Assembly (NCBI GenBank): GCA_037577475.1 | Contig: CM075203.1 | Location: 3,235,001-3,299,000, forward strand | Direction of reading: 5' to 3' | Length of the DNA stretch: 64,000 nt | Source: Chaunax sp. Z400 | Lineage: Eukaryota > Chordata > Actinopteri > Lophiiformes > Chaunacidae | Part shown: piece by piece, positions 38,501 to 45,122 of the stretch | Position numbering within the stretch: the first letter of the stretch is position 1 | Layout of the letters: each line of letters starts with the position of its first letter | The notes under the pieces: generated by a model | Databases searched by the model: none | Seen by the model: only the letters and a program-made list of their open reading frames with translations | Told to the model about the DNA's origin: nothing | Made by a program: the position numbers and the translations under genes

Positions 38501-39868
38501 CCGGTAACTTATCTTGTTTATCCACCGTCACGTAGACGGGCAGTAAAGCGGAGGCTGCAGGCAAGAAGGAGGGCAGAGAGAGAGCAGATGTTCTGAGTGA
38601 CGGCTCTTCGTTTACAGTCGGTGATGGAGGCAGACGTGAGGTCATTGATGAGCAGCGTACCCTTCTCTCATAGCTCTGCCCCACTTTGTGTTAACAGAAG
38701 CTCCATCGCACACGTCAGACACACACTTGTTTAAGGCCCCGTTTACACGACAACAGTTTTGCTGAAAACAGAAAAGTTTTTCCTTTCTGTTTTCAAAACC
38801 TTCTGCGTTCACACAGCAATGTTTTCGAAACAATCCCCGTACACACATATCTGCAAAAATGATTGAAAACGCTGCAGTATGTATGCCAGGGCAGTGGTTG
38901 GCGCTGTAAGCTTTAAAAATCACAAAGATCACAGTAGTGATGCAGCCGATCTACACCTGAGGAGCATTAGTAAACCGTGACACAATAAGCCGTCATCATT
39001 TTCACAGGCGTTGCGTTTTGGTCCAGTGGTATTTACAAAAGATTGTTCCCTTGAACCTGTTTTCAAAAGTTTGCATTTTCAGGCCCCAAAAACTCCATTG
39101 TCAAGTCAACGAACGGCAAACACGCAACAAACGTTGTAAAATAAAACCGTTGTCGTGTAAATGGCCACTAAGGACCTTCAGCTGACTTTCTGAGAAGATC
39201 ATGATTGAATTTTTATTTTTGGATGAGCTTTTACATTAAACGTTGTGTGTAAAATGATCCTGGCCTAAAAAAGGACCTGTTGATCAATATGTTTCATAGC
39301 AGCAGGGGCGGGGCCAGGGGCGGGGCCAGAGGGGTACTGTAATATAGTATATAAGTATTTTCTTTAATGTAAAAAAGTATTTTTTTAAATTATTTTATGT
39401 ATTACATAATTGGAAAAAAGTGTCTTATGTTTTATATTTATTTATGCATCCTAGTTTAAAATTCAATAATTGCTAAACTTTTTTGATGTACAAAATGTGC
39501 TTGAAAAAGGCACAATTTGCATAATATATTCCATTATGTGTGTCTTTACTAAAAGCTATGAATGCCTGGTGAAATATTCTGTGTATACATCTTTCTGAAT
39601 AAGGAAATGTGCAGGAATGTTGGACATCTAATTGGCCCCTCTGTAAAAAATGTGGCCCCTCTATGGCCCCTGATTTAGAAAAATTCTAGATCCGCCACTG
39701 CATAGCAGCTTTTAATTTGTTGTCATTGTAGCGCAGAACTGATAACATTCTGACTGTTTTGTCTGCTTGCAGCCTGTTCCTCCTCCTCTGCCCATCAAAA
39801 CCCCTCCTCCACCTCCTCCCAAGACCACCAGGAAACAAGCCTCCATCGATTCAGGAATTGTACAGTGA
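3294..39868 (+). CDS. dock1: dock1 (DOCK180), C-terminal 21 coding exons, 5' part outside window
   Basis: DOCK1 is a cytoplasmic exchange factor that, with ELMO, loads GTP on RAC and acts downstream of CRK in engulfment, migration and myoblast fusion (established). Twenty-one exons splice in frame into 821 residues ending in the DOCK1-type tail ...KQASIDSGIVQ. Numbering from the first whole codon in the window, residues 1-150 are the scaffold end, about 151-564 the DHR-2 catalytic domain, about 612-678 carry a polybasic cluster (KEKKKEKR), and 740-821 are proline-rich with PPPLPVK and PPPLPIK, fitting the CRK SH3 consensus PxLPxK. The polyproline tail ending in GIVQ identifies DOCK1 rather than DOCK2 or DOCK5. 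Human DOCK1 has about 1,865 residues, so roughly 44% is present. No frameshift or stop was found. The antisense INSYN2A gene nested in the mammalian locus is not seen here. Coordinates span exons and introns; exons follow individually. Confidence 0.96.
3353..3977 (+). other. dock1: dock1 intron between exons 1 and 2
   Basis: A 625-base intron; nothing beyond splice sites recognised. Confidence 0.8.
3978..4126 (+). CDS. dock1: dock1 window exon 2
   Basis: Acceptor TTAAG, donor CAG|GTGCGT. It encodes GPHKKKFIPEMVGPILEMTL...TIPIFFDMMQCKFHLTGTFQQ, armadillo-like helical scaffold typical of DOCK-A proteins. Phase 1 in, phase 0 out. Confidence 0.95.
4127..5886 (+). other. dock1: dock1 intron between exons 2 and 3
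   Basis: Holds a TTAA-flanked MITE at 5092-5474. A short CT run lies near 4676. Otherwise unremarkable. Confidence 0.75.
5092..5474. mobile_element. TTAA-flanked MITE, copy 1
   Basis: Begins TTAAAGGAACAATTCACCC and ends TTGAATTGTTCCTTTAA: 16-base terminal inverted repeats within TTAA. Internal CTCATGCTGATGGAAAGTCG matches copy 2. 383 bp, no coding capacity. Confidence 0.75.
5887..5972 (+). CDS. dock1: dock1 window exon 3
   Basis: Acceptor TTGCAG, donor GTAAGT. It encodes FENEIITKLDHEVEGGHGDEQYKVLFQK plus two bases that complete Ile in the next exon. The acidic, glycine-containing loop is conserved in DOCK1. Confidence 0.95.
6301..6457 (+). CDS. dock1: dock1 window exon 4
   Basis: Acceptor ACACCAG, donor CTC|GTAAGA. 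It encodes LLEHCRKHKYLANTGEKFV...LLDYRTIMNDENKENRMSCTVNVL, the last scaffold helices before DHR-2. Ends in phase 0. Confidence 0.95.
6458..7790 (+). other. dock1: dock1 intron between exons 4 and 5
   Basis: AT-rich; contains an ATT microsatellite (about 7333-7359) and repeat-like tails (TTTATTTATGGGCGCCTTTC at 7368; CATGCAAATCCGTCAAACAG near 7573) resembling widely dispersed fish retroelement ends. Family not assigned. Confidence 0.5.
7791..7831 (+). CDS. dock1: dock1 window exon 5 (41-nt micro-exon, DHR-2 start)
   Basis: Acceptor CTGTAG, donor AG|GTAAGA. It encodes NFYKEIDREEMYI plus two bases of Arg. This short exon opens the DHR-2 domain. Its size (41 nt, not a multiple of 3) and clean junctions on both sides fix the phase. 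Confidence 0.93.
8286..8376 (+). CDS. dock1: dock1 window exon 6 (DHR-2 lobe A)
   Basis: Acceptor GCCAG, donor AAG|GTAAAC. It encodes (R)YLYKLCDLHKECDNYTEAAYTLLLHARLLK, the lobe A helices that mediate DOCK dimerisation (family knowledge). Confidence 0.95.
8504..8532. repeat. (GA)n microsatellite
   Basis: Uninterrupted AG dinucleotides, followed by GAGG repeats. Confidence 0.95.
8825..9067. mobile_element. CpG-rich MITE with AAGGCCCATTTAT termini
   Basis: Perfect 13-base terminal inverted repeats (AAGGCCCATTTAT ... ATAAATGGGCCTT) enclose about 217 bp dense in ACGGA/CCGTA CpG motifs, unlike the surrounding intron. No clear target-site duplication and no open frame. Confidence 0.65.
11081..11115. 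repeat. (TC)n microsatellite
   Basis: Uninterrupted TC run in the dock1 intron, about 220 bases upstream of exon 7. Confidence 0.95.
11335..11454 (+). CDS. dock1: dock1 window exon 7 (DHR-2 lobe A)
   Basis: Acceptor CTGTAG, donor AAG|GTGAGA. Forty whole codons: WSDEPCAAHLTQRGGCQATT...QIINYFDKGK. Cys occurs where I recall Tyr and Gly in human DOCK1. A long CA microsatellite begins seven bases into the following intron. Confidence 0.93.
11461..11514. repeat. (CA)27 microsatellite at the exon 7 donor
   Basis: Twenty-seven uninterrupted CA units starting at intron position +7, right after donor GTGAGA. CA repeats near donors are known binding sites for hnRNP L; a splicing effect here is inferred. 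Confidence 0.95.
12314..12403 (+). CDS. dock1: dock1 window exon 8 (DHR-2 lobe A)
   Basis: Acceptor CCAATAG, donor TTG|GTAAGT. Thirty whole codons: MWEEAIVLAKELAEQYENEMFDFEQLSASL. The helical pattern is close to mammalian DOCK1. Confidence 0.94.
12848..12952 (+). CDS. dock1: dock1 window exon 9 (DHR-2)
   Basis: Acceptor CCAACAG, donor CGC|GTGAGT. Thirty-five codons: QKQAQFYENIVKVIRPKRDYFAVGYYGMGFPSFLR, the lobe A to lobe B transition containing the invariant FAVGYYG.GFP block. Confidence 0.95.
13635..13800 (-). repeat. Retroelement 3'-tail-like fragment
   Basis: TCAACTGTATTTATAAGCAC followed by ACATTTAAAAACAACAGAG and an A-rich run resembles antisense ends of dispersed fish retroelements, from memory. 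No second copy in the window confirms it. Confidence 0.35.
15191..15504 (-). mobile_element. Retroposed fragment with 16-bp target-site duplication
   Basis: GAAAAGCACCATTACC occurs exactly at 15175-15190 and 15505-15520. The 314-bp insert starts with a T/A-rich run on the plus strand, so its A-rich 3' tail lies on the minus strand. This is classic LINE-machinery insertion. The source, a truncated LINE end or a transcript, is not identified. Confidence 0.8.
16305..16346. repeat. 10-base minisatellite (TCTCTCCTCC)n
   Basis: Four near-perfect units of TCTCTCCTCC; pure pyrimidine on the plus strand. Confidence 0.9.
17962..18103 (+). CDS. dock1: dock1 window exon 10 (DHR-2 lobe B)
   Basis: Acceptor CCTTCAG. 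It encodes NKMFIYRGKEYERREEFEARF...NAEKMKTTTPPSEDTKSSSGQ plus one base of Tyr. The donor reads GTATCC, a poor match to consensus, but exon 11 completes the Tyr codon and no other GT keeps the phase nearby. It lies after a 5-kb intron. Confidence 0.92.
18265..18538. mobile_element. TTAA-flanked MITE, copy 2
   Basis: Begins TTAAAGAAACGGTTCACCC, then AATGAAAATTCAGTCATTTTC; ends CTTGAACTGTTCTTTAA. Inside dock1 intron 10-11. 274 bp, same family as 5092-5474 and 62648-63088. Confidence 0.7.
18949..19030 (+). CDS. dock1: dock1 window exon 11 (DHR-2 lobe B)
   Basis: Acceptor CTGAAG with a weak pyrimidine tract, donor GTAAGC. It encodes (Y)MQCFTVKPILDLPAKFQNKTVSEQIL plus two bases, matching the QCFTVKP block of DOCK-A proteins. 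Confidence 0.92.
19031..20683 (+). other. dock1: dock1 intron between exons 11 and 12
   Basis: 1.65 kb, no recognised repeat or exon. Confidence 0.7.
20684..20768 (+). CDS. dock1: dock1 window exon 12 (DHR-2 lobe B)
   Basis: Acceptor TCTCCAG, donor GCG|GTAATT. It encodes (N)FYTVNEVHKFQYSKPVRKGEKDPDNEFA. Split Asn in, phase 0 out. Confidence 0.94.
20769..22383 (+). other. dock1: dock1 intron between exons 12 and 13
   Basis: Contains an AAAT-type simple repeat (about 20911-20938) and the 71-bp mini-element at 20944-21014. The remainder is plain AT-rich sequence with an A run near 22133. Confidence 0.7.
20944..21014. mobile_element. 71-bp mini-MITE with CAGTGTTTCCCC termini
   Basis: Perfect 12-base inverted ends CAGTGTTTCCCC and GGGGAAACACTG. 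GAAGG directly precedes (20939-20943) and follows (21015-21019), a possible 5-bp target duplication. The termini resemble hAT-type ends common in fish. Confidence 0.7.
22384..22470 (+). CDS. dock1: dock1 window exon 13 (DHR-2 lobe B/C)
   Basis: Acceptor CTACAG, donor ACG|GTGAGT. Twenty-nine codons: TMWIERTTYTTAYKLPGILRWFEVMSVST, containing the very conserved W.ERT.YTTAY.LPGILRW motif of DHR-2 domains. Confidence 0.96.
22471..24236 (+). other. dock1: dock1 intron between exons 13 and 14
   Basis: Holds repeat copy 23193-23575; the rest shows no recognised element. Confidence 0.7.
23193..23575. mobile_element. Dispersed non-autonomous DNA-transposon-like repeat, copy 2
   Basis: Starts AAGCCGCGTTTGCACCACG and contains GGTACCTGGTACTT, then the blocks shared with 2739-3172 in reverse orientation; ends near GGTGGTGCTATCCTCTAATGG. 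Boundaries are approximate and the family is unassigned. Confidence 0.5.
24237..24413 (+). CDS. dock1: dock1 window exon 14 (DHR-2 lobe C, catalytic)
   Basis: Acceptor GCACAG, donor AAG|GTACCA. Fifty-nine codons: EEISPLENAMETMQLTNEK...PLSLLLNGIVDPAVMGGFTNYEK. The ISP tripeptide (24243-24251), whose alanine substitution inactivates mammalian DOCK180, is intact. The Val of AVMGG aligns by inference with the nucleotide-sensor valine of the alpha-10 insert. The domain therefore looks catalytically competent. Confidence 0.96.
24414..24941 (+). other. dock1: dock1 intron between exons 14 and 15
   Basis: 528 bases; pyrimidine-rich toward the acceptor. A 121-codon minus-strand open frame overlaps it and exon 15 but resembles no family. 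Confidence 0.75.
24942..25025 (+). CDS. dock1: dock1 window exon 15 (DHR-2 lobe C)
   Basis: Acceptor CCTCCAG, donor CAG|GTGAGA. Twenty-eight codons: AFFNDKYMQEHPEDLEKIEKLKDLIAWQ, immediately after the alpha-10 insert. Confidence 0.95.
29220..29551 (+). mobile_element. GTTTACACGACAAC-family element, 5'-truncated copy
   Basis: Shares ATCACAGTAGTGATGCAG and the downstream order with 38928-39166, and ends ATTGTCGTGTAAACGGCCCCT, the complement of the family's left terminus. The left half is missing. Confidence 0.65.
29885..29912. repeat. (CA)n microsatellite
   Basis: Uninterrupted CA run in the dock1 intron. Confidence 0.95.
30099..30236 (+). CDS. dock1: dock1 window exon 16 (DHR-2 end)
   Basis: Acceptor CCCACAG. 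Forty-six codons: IPHLAEGVRIHREKVTEALRPFHDRMEACF...VEKQYGVKSL, closing lobe C. The donor used here is TTG|GTAAGA (30237). A second in-frame donor-like GTAAAG lies 12 bases earlier (30225) and would delete VKSL. Conservation of YGV favours the downstream site. Confidence 0.92.
30237..33455 (+). other. dock1: dock1 intron between exons 16 and 17 (3.2 kb)
   Basis: More than half is the decayed LINE at 31100-32830. The flanks hold no recognised element. Confidence 0.75.
31100..32830 (+). mobile_element. Decayed non-LTR retrotransposon (LINE) with reverse-transcriptase remnants
   Basis: Same orientation as dock1. In order: endonuclease-RT linker-like peptides (KATWGVINSVIKN near 31157; SNYRPISLLPRFSKILEKLF near 31538), FVDLKKAFDTIDH at 31751-31786, GVPQGSVLGP at 31922-31951, catalytic FADD at 32015-32026, a C-terminal YCVEVWGNTCK-like stretch near 32250, and an AT-rich 3' end near 32830. 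Frames shift and stops interrupt, and the 5' end is missing, so it is dead. The clade (Jockey/I-like or Rex-like) is not assigned. No target-site duplication found. Confidence 0.85.
33456..33598 (+). CDS. dock1: dock1 window exon 17 (serine-rich linker)
   Basis: Acceptor ACATCAG, donor GG|GTAACA. It encodes PPADERRGSRPQSMVRSFTMPSAQRPLSVASV...SPSRPGSDG with the last Gly split. A disordered, phosphorylatable linker C-terminal to DHR-2; RRGSRP.SMVRSFTMPS is a DOCK1 signature. Confidence 0.94.
34036..34234 (+). CDS. dock1: dock1 window exon 18 (polybasic region)
   Basis: Acceptor TTTTCAG, donor ACG|GTACTG. It encodes (G)FTLEPLLPKKLHTKSQDKLDR...KEKKKEKRNSKHQEIFDKE...AVILSET. The Lys/Arg/Glu stretch corresponds to the phosphoinositide-binding basic region reported for DOCK-A C-termini. 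Confidence 0.95.
34235..35847 (+). other. dock1: dock1 intron between exons 18 and 19
   Basis: 1.6 kb with C runs near 35011 and 35050 and a C8 run near 35184. A stretch near 34720-34770 (AAGTTTCATGGAAATTCATT) resembles a common retroelement tail. No exon recognised. Confidence 0.6.
35848..36031 (+). CDS. dock1: dock1 window exon 19 (Ser/Pro-rich, TCC repeat)
   Basis: Acceptor CCTCAG, donor A|GTAAGA. It encodes ISPLRPQRPRSQVLVQIGGD...PPITPRTKLAFTLHTAS plus one base. An imperfect TCC repeat (about 35935-35970) encodes a serine run absent from mammalian DOCK1 as I recall it. The open frame continues about 370 bases into the intron, but the donor and next-exon phase show that part is not coding. 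Confidence 0.93.
36032..37958 (+). other. dock1: dock1 intron between exons 19 and 20
   Basis: 1.9 kb. Open frame from exon 19 runs into it by chance. Contains A and C homopolymers (36720, 37070) and three CTATTATAAT-like tandem units (about 37852-37880). Confidence 0.65.
37959..38110 (+). CDS. dock1: dock1 window exon 20 (proline-rich, first SH3 ligand)
   Basis: Acceptor TTTGCAG, donor AGG|GTAGGT. It encodes (N)LELNGMGCADKGGTPPPLPVKGSTADYGNLQDNQDL...PPPPPPHQR. PPPLPVK at 38003-38023 fits the CRK/CRKL SH3 consensus PxLPxK. Confidence 0.95.
38735..39166 (+). mobile_element. GTTTACACGACAAC-family element, complete copy
   Basis: Starts GGCCCCGTTTACACGACAAC and ends GTTGTCGTGTAAATGGCC: inverted ends of about 18 bases. 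432 bp in the last dock1 intron. Non-coding, non-autonomous; superfamily not certain (hAT-like). Confidence 0.7.
39303..39700. mobile_element. hAT-type MITE with 8-bp target-site duplication
   Basis: CATAGCAG at 39295-39302 and again at 39701-39708 flanks a 398-bp element starting CAGGGGCGG and ending CCGCCACTG. The 8-bp duplication and CAGNGGCGG termini are hAT hallmarks. The GGCCCCT-rich flanks and AT-rich core match a common fish family. No transposase. Confidence 0.85.
39773..39868 (+). CDS. dock1: dock1 last coding exon (exon 21), second SH3 ligand and stop
   Basis: Acceptor CTTGCAG, stop TGA at 39866-39868. It encodes PVPPPLPIKTPPPPPPKTTR...QASIDSGIVQ. PPPLPIK (39779-39799) and the PPPPPPK segment are the classical CRK-binding tail of DOCK180. 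A hAT MITE ends only 72 bases upstream of this exon. Confidence 0.96.
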   Translation, partial: PVPPPLPIKTPPPPPPKTTRKQASIDSGIVQ

Positions 39869-40590
39869 ACAAAGAGGCTGACAGTAGGACCAAACAACAC
39901 ACTGACAACACAACAAAAACAACATCGCCCCCCCCCAAAAAAAAGCATTTGTTGTTACCCACACATTCCTCGCTCCCTGTCCCGGCTTGACAAGATGAAT
40001 ACCTCACCGCAGCCAGCCCCTTCTTATCATCTCTCATTTTTTTCCTTTCCTGCTCTGCCTCCGGTTTGACGGTGATGCATTCTGCAACAGGGAGCGTGTC
40101 GCACAAATGAGTAGTCACTGAATTTCTACTTGCTGCCACTTCAAGACTTTATCAGAACATTCAGACAGATAAGCTTGGACCCACAGCTTTCCCAATACTG
40201 ACCCACTCTCTAGTACCAGAGAGCACATTTAAGAATAATCTCTTTTTATTCATGTTTCCACTATGTACAGAGGTTTGTATATATGATTTTATTTTATTTC
40301 AGTTTTTTTTATGTGATTTGACTCTTTTTGTATTAACGTATCATTAGTGGCATTTATATGAAGCAAAAAAAAAGGGCTTGTAGGTTTTGAATTGGCAGGG
40401 ACTTCCCAGAGTTTCTATTTGAGCACCTATCATGGATTTTATTGGTAAAACTTTGGATTGCACATACAACTAACTCCTATCGTATTATCATTGTGCAGAC
40501 CTTGTCCTGGATTGCTGTAACCTTGAATTTCAATAATATTGATTGTTCACTACTGACATTCTGAATAAACTTTAAATTGTATGTATTTTT
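39869..40590 (+). other. dock1: dock1 3' UTR
   Basis: AT-rich sequence after the stop with no open frame. AATAAA at 40564-40569 is the best poly(A) signal, so cleavage is expected near 40585-40595. The exact end is inferred. Confidence 0.65.
40564..40569 (+). terminator. dock1: poly(A) signal of dock1
   Basis: Canonical AATAAA about 695 bases after the stop codon, inside CTGAATAAACTTT. No better candidate occurs between stop and signal. Confidence 0.6.
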
Positions 40591-42030
40591 AAAAAAATCG
40601 GCGTCTGCCTCATTATTTCCGTCTAGATGACGAGATGCTGGAAATAGATGTGTTTTCACACTTGTGAAAAAACATGAAAAACCAAAACAAACCGACAGTC
40701 GGTTCCCTCTCGTCTACTGTTGGCAATTAAGCTTCCTGCCTGCTTGATTGACAGCCATCACAACCGCCACTTCATTATCAGCACACGGGCGTCTCATGGT
40801 GGGAAGTGTTACGCTACAGAATGACTTCTATACAGGCTAATGAAATCTACTTTACATAATGTGTCCGCTCAGCCAGCGATCATTCCTCGTTCTAAAGCTT
40901 AAAGTGAGGATCTGGATGTTGGCCCATACTGAGCCTAGAAGAGCCAGCAAACCACATGTTTAAGCTTCGTCCTGATTCTTGCAACTTTGAGTTCTGCTTT
41001 TAGGTCTTGCATAAATGTCTCTATTAAAAACCGCTGCAGAGTTCTGTGCCTAATTTTTCTTAATGGTTTTGTTTATTTTTGACTAGTTGTTGTTTTTTCT
41101 CAGCTTTTAATTCATGATGTTTTATGTAGGGCTGCACAATATTTAGCATCAACATTGCAATGTACAGGACATGGCAATGTCAAATAAAGCATTTAAACAT
41201 AAAGCATAAAAAGTTTGGTGGAATTACTCCAGAGTCACTTTGTTTTCCATTTGTAGTATTAAAAAATGGAATTGGTGCAAAAAAAATGTAAAAATCCCAC
41301 AGAAATAACATAAAAGAGTTAAACAGAAAATTTAATGAAGGCCTCTTTAAATATCCAAAAGTGCTCAATGCATAAATGACACAATATGAGACCGTTAACT
41401 CCTCCTACGGCACCATACATTAGCATTAGCATCCTTACAGAACTAATATGATGTTCAGTGACAGTGATCAGATTTTTAGGAAATAAAGCCTTTAGTCATA
41501 ATGTTTGTTTTAGATACTTTAATATTGAAATCGTGTCATTTTCACCAGGCGGCTGTCTTAGTCATCCTCACATATTAAGAAAACGACTTCATTAGCTGAG
41601 CATGTATTTCGTTTTATACCCATTTCCAGCTGTTATTTCTGCTCCGGTGACTCAAAGCTGCTGTAAAACTGCACTGCTGAACCCTCAGTCTCCGAGCCGT
41701 CATTTGCACATTTTGTAAATGTACTTACAGTCTCTGTTGTGTGTAATAAAAGTAGCTTGTGTGCCTTTTTGAAGTGTTTGCCCCCCGGTGGCTCATATCC
41801 CTCTAATGACACTTGGTGAGTGGGTGTCCGCCGGAGGAGAAAACCGCTCACACTCTGTAGCATCTGTCGTCTGAAGCTGGGGTTGTTTTTTCTCGTCAAA
41901 GTTTGTGTTTATGAAGCTCTCTTGTTCTAATTCGGAACGCTGACTGACGCCTTCTCTCTTGATGTTTTTATTTGGGGGTGGTAATCCTAATCCTCATCCA
42001 TCCTCGTGAAATTTGCATCATCTTCGACTC

Positions 42031-42103
42031 CGCCTCCAGCTCCAGCTCCGCCTCCAGCTCCAGCTCCGCCTCCAGCTCCAGCTCCGCCTCCAGCTCCGCC
42101 TCC
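42031..42103. repeat. 18-base minisatellite (CGCCTCCAGCTCCAGCTC)n
   Basis: Three and a half units of CGCCTCCAGCTCCAGCTC followed by a shortened unit. It creates a proline/alanine open frame that is not a gene. Confidence 0.9.
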
Positions 42104-45044
42104 TGTCTTTATGTCGGCACCACCGTCTCAAAGCCATAAACATGTCTGGTCTCATTACCATCTTGTAAACTTTACCTTCCGCTCTTGCCGATGCCCTTCT
42201 GTCACAAATCAGTCCTGTCACTCTTCCTCACCTACTCCACCCTGCCTGCATCCTCTTCTTCACCTCTCTACCACCATCTCCATTATTTTGGGAAATAATC
42301 GGACTTACTTATAGATATTGTAAATGATTCTCCACCAAACCACTGGGGAGAGAAATCAGAAAGGTGGTGAGCTTTGAATATATAGTATGTGTACCGTAGG
42401 ACCTTCATTTGGCCTCATACTACCTGACTAGCTGATAAATTGACCTCCAAACACAGGAAGAAATGGAGTAAGAAATATTCAATAAAGATTTGACTTTTCC
42501 TTTCCTACCAGTGTTATTTCCTCTCATGGTTTCCCTCTTTCCTACCTTTCCCTCTCTACCTGACTCTCTCTCAGGCCCATTACCCCTGCTGCAGCACGGT
42601 ACCACACTTTGCTTACAGTAACGAAAACAGGATGGTGTTCATTAAAGCCTCTGCTCTGTGCTGATGTGCGTTCGACCTGCTACATTGTTAACTTGAACGT
42701 CACACTGCTGGAATTTATGGTTTCAATTGATTCCGTGTGGGAAAAAAAAAAGATAAGGGAGTGTATAAGGAGCTACCTGAGAGAAATAATGACCTTTAAT
42801 GGTCTCTAACTAATCAAATACCCCGATCAATAGCCGGCGCTGGAGTGTTGGTCACTGCACGGCTGAAGAGTGTGAGGGCGGTTAACAAGCATGCTGTCAC
42901 GGTCAAAAAAAGTCAAAAGTCCCATAAAAAGTCATTAATGATCTTTGTGGTACTGGTTAAATAAAAAGTCTAACTTAATCACTAAGTTCTATATATTTGT
43001 ACTTGATTTGGATCAGTTTTACAGATTTGTTTTCACTCCAAGCTTTATTTCATCCACGGAGATTTAAAGTTGCAAAGCAATACAGCTTTAAGTCTAAAGG
43101 GGAGCTCCAGTACTTTTTATATATCCACTGTAACCTGTTTATTGCACTGCAATGATAAGTTTATTCTCCTCTAGCTGTGAGGTGGGAATAAAAAGTTCCA
43201 TCAATGTCATAATTCACTTATCAAGAGTACCCAGAGCCCCCTCAGTAATCTGGCCTTACAATTGAAAAGGGATAAAGGGTGAAGTATTTCAGCAGTGGTA
43301 ATATTACATAGTTAACTGGCAGCTATTTCAATAGGCTCTCCGTGATTTGTGCTCAGGCTTTGTGCATCACCCTCTCTCTCCTCAAAGCATGGGCGAATGC
43401 GTCGCTTAATTGAGAGGATTTCCAGAGGCTTTGGGGTGGTGGTGGTGGTGGGGGGGGGGGACGCTCTCTCTCCAGGAGAAATGTATTTACAACGCATTCT
43501 ATCCCCGTCTCATTTGTCATTTCAGCCTGGAATAATGTGTATATTTTCCTACCCTCTTGACACACTTTCATTTGCTGGGAGGCTGCGTGCCTCTCTTTAA
43601 ACGTCTCCTTCGCATAATGAACACGGAAGGCATTTCCATAAATCAACAGAATGTATCCAATCACAACTGTCTGTGGGGTTTTCATGCCCCCCCCCCCACC
43701 CAAATTTAAGGCTCAATATCAGGAAGTGATATGTACATAGCTGCTCAGCAGTTAGCTTTTCTAATGTAAAGACTCACTTTTTGTTTGAGTTTTAGCTTAT
43801 TGTCCTGCTCAGTTGCGAACAGAAATGTTTGTACGAGGCTAATAGGCTGACTTTAATGTCTGCCTGCTTGTGCTGCAAGAAAGAAAGTGAAAAGTCATCA
43901 GGATTCATCATCAGGGGACCATGAACGATTCATGACAATTAATCCAATGAAATATTTCAGTCAGACTGATCTCCTTAGAGTCCCCTGGTTCCCCAACGGC
44001 TAAAAGACATCATCATAGGCCACCCCCTCCCCCTCCTCCTCCTCCCCCTCCTTGTTTACCAATGCTATTTACAGTTAACTCCTCTAATAAAGGAGAAAAT
44101 AACACAGAAATGCTAAAAGCAACATTGGAATCGCAGCTCTAAATGTCAGCCTCTGCACAAATTTAAAAAAAAGAAGATTTGTTTTATTCCACCACTGTCA
44201 GTCAGACGTACAGCTGCCCGTTGTAGCTCCTTGTAAACAAACATGTAGCTTCGCCAGCAATCAATAGACGTCACCACGACAGTGGAGGGTTGTGTAGCTG
44301 TCACAGATAGCGCCATGCAGCAATCACAAGCAGAGTTGTCGCTGAGTGGTTCAGTAAACCCACTGAATGTGTTGTGTTCAATAACGGCGCAAACATCTGC
44401 TGTGTGCCGAGAACAAGGCTGCTGTTATTTTACTGCGAGCCTCATCATTCCTCCGGAGGAACGTGAACCAAACATCCAGTCGCCTCTGTTGTTCCTCCTA
44501 ATGTCCCTCCAATTAGATCCTTTTATCCGTTTCTTTAAACACACAACAGCTGACTGATCATTCAGGACGTGATGCTGTAATCTTATCTCATAGAATAAAT
44601 AGGAAGCAACAAAAGGTTGGCGATATGATGACACGGTTCAAGCTGCTTGTCTCTGTCAGGAAAACTCACATGAGACGTTTTGCAGTTTATAGTCAACAGA
44701 TTTTTATTTTTTTTGCTGGGGTCGAGGGGATAAGTCGTCATCATGTAACTCTTATTTTTGTTTGTTTTTTTTGTAAGCAAAAATGCCAAAGATTCACACA
44801 TTTCTTTGGGGAAAATAAGTTAAGTTGGGCTCTGGGGAATTTATGTAACCTCAATGATCAATAAAGTTATCGCCATCCTCACCAAATGATAACAGACCTA
44901 CAGTAACTCCACCTTATCCAGATTTTATGTTTGTTACTTGGAGGCAATTGAATAAAACACATCTGTTGAAAAAGCAACACAGATTTAATCTCAAGGGACT
45001 TCCTGGTTAAATAAAGGTTATGTTGAAAAAATTAAAAATATATA

Positions 45045-45122
45045 CAGTACCAGTCAAAAATTTGGACACAGTTTCCCATTCAAGTGGATGGGAAGGTATG
45101 CCCAAACTATTGACTGGTACTG
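45045..45122. mobile_element. 78-bp Tc1/mariner-type mini-element with TA duplication
   Basis: Starts CAGTACCAGTCAAAAATTTG and ends AAACTATTGACTGGTACTG, flanked by TA on both sides (45043-45044, 45123-45124). CAGTACCAGTCAAA.GTTTGG is the typical teleost Tc1-like terminus. Only the two ends remain, with a 35-bp core. Confidence 0.85.

Larger units (their letters stand above)
38111..39772 (+). other. dock1: Last dock1 intron between exons 20 and 21
   Basis: Two non-autonomous DNA elements (38735-39166 and 39303-39700) make up about half of it. Confidence 0.75.

Noticed and set aside
1..40590. Antisense INSYN2A gene nested in dock1
   Set aside because: Known in mammalian DOCK1 introns, but no matching minus-strand frame appears; it would lie upstream of this window if present.
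42006..42314. Proline/alanine-rich open frame
   Set aside because: Generated by an 18-base minisatellite; no start context, splice sites or conserved segment.
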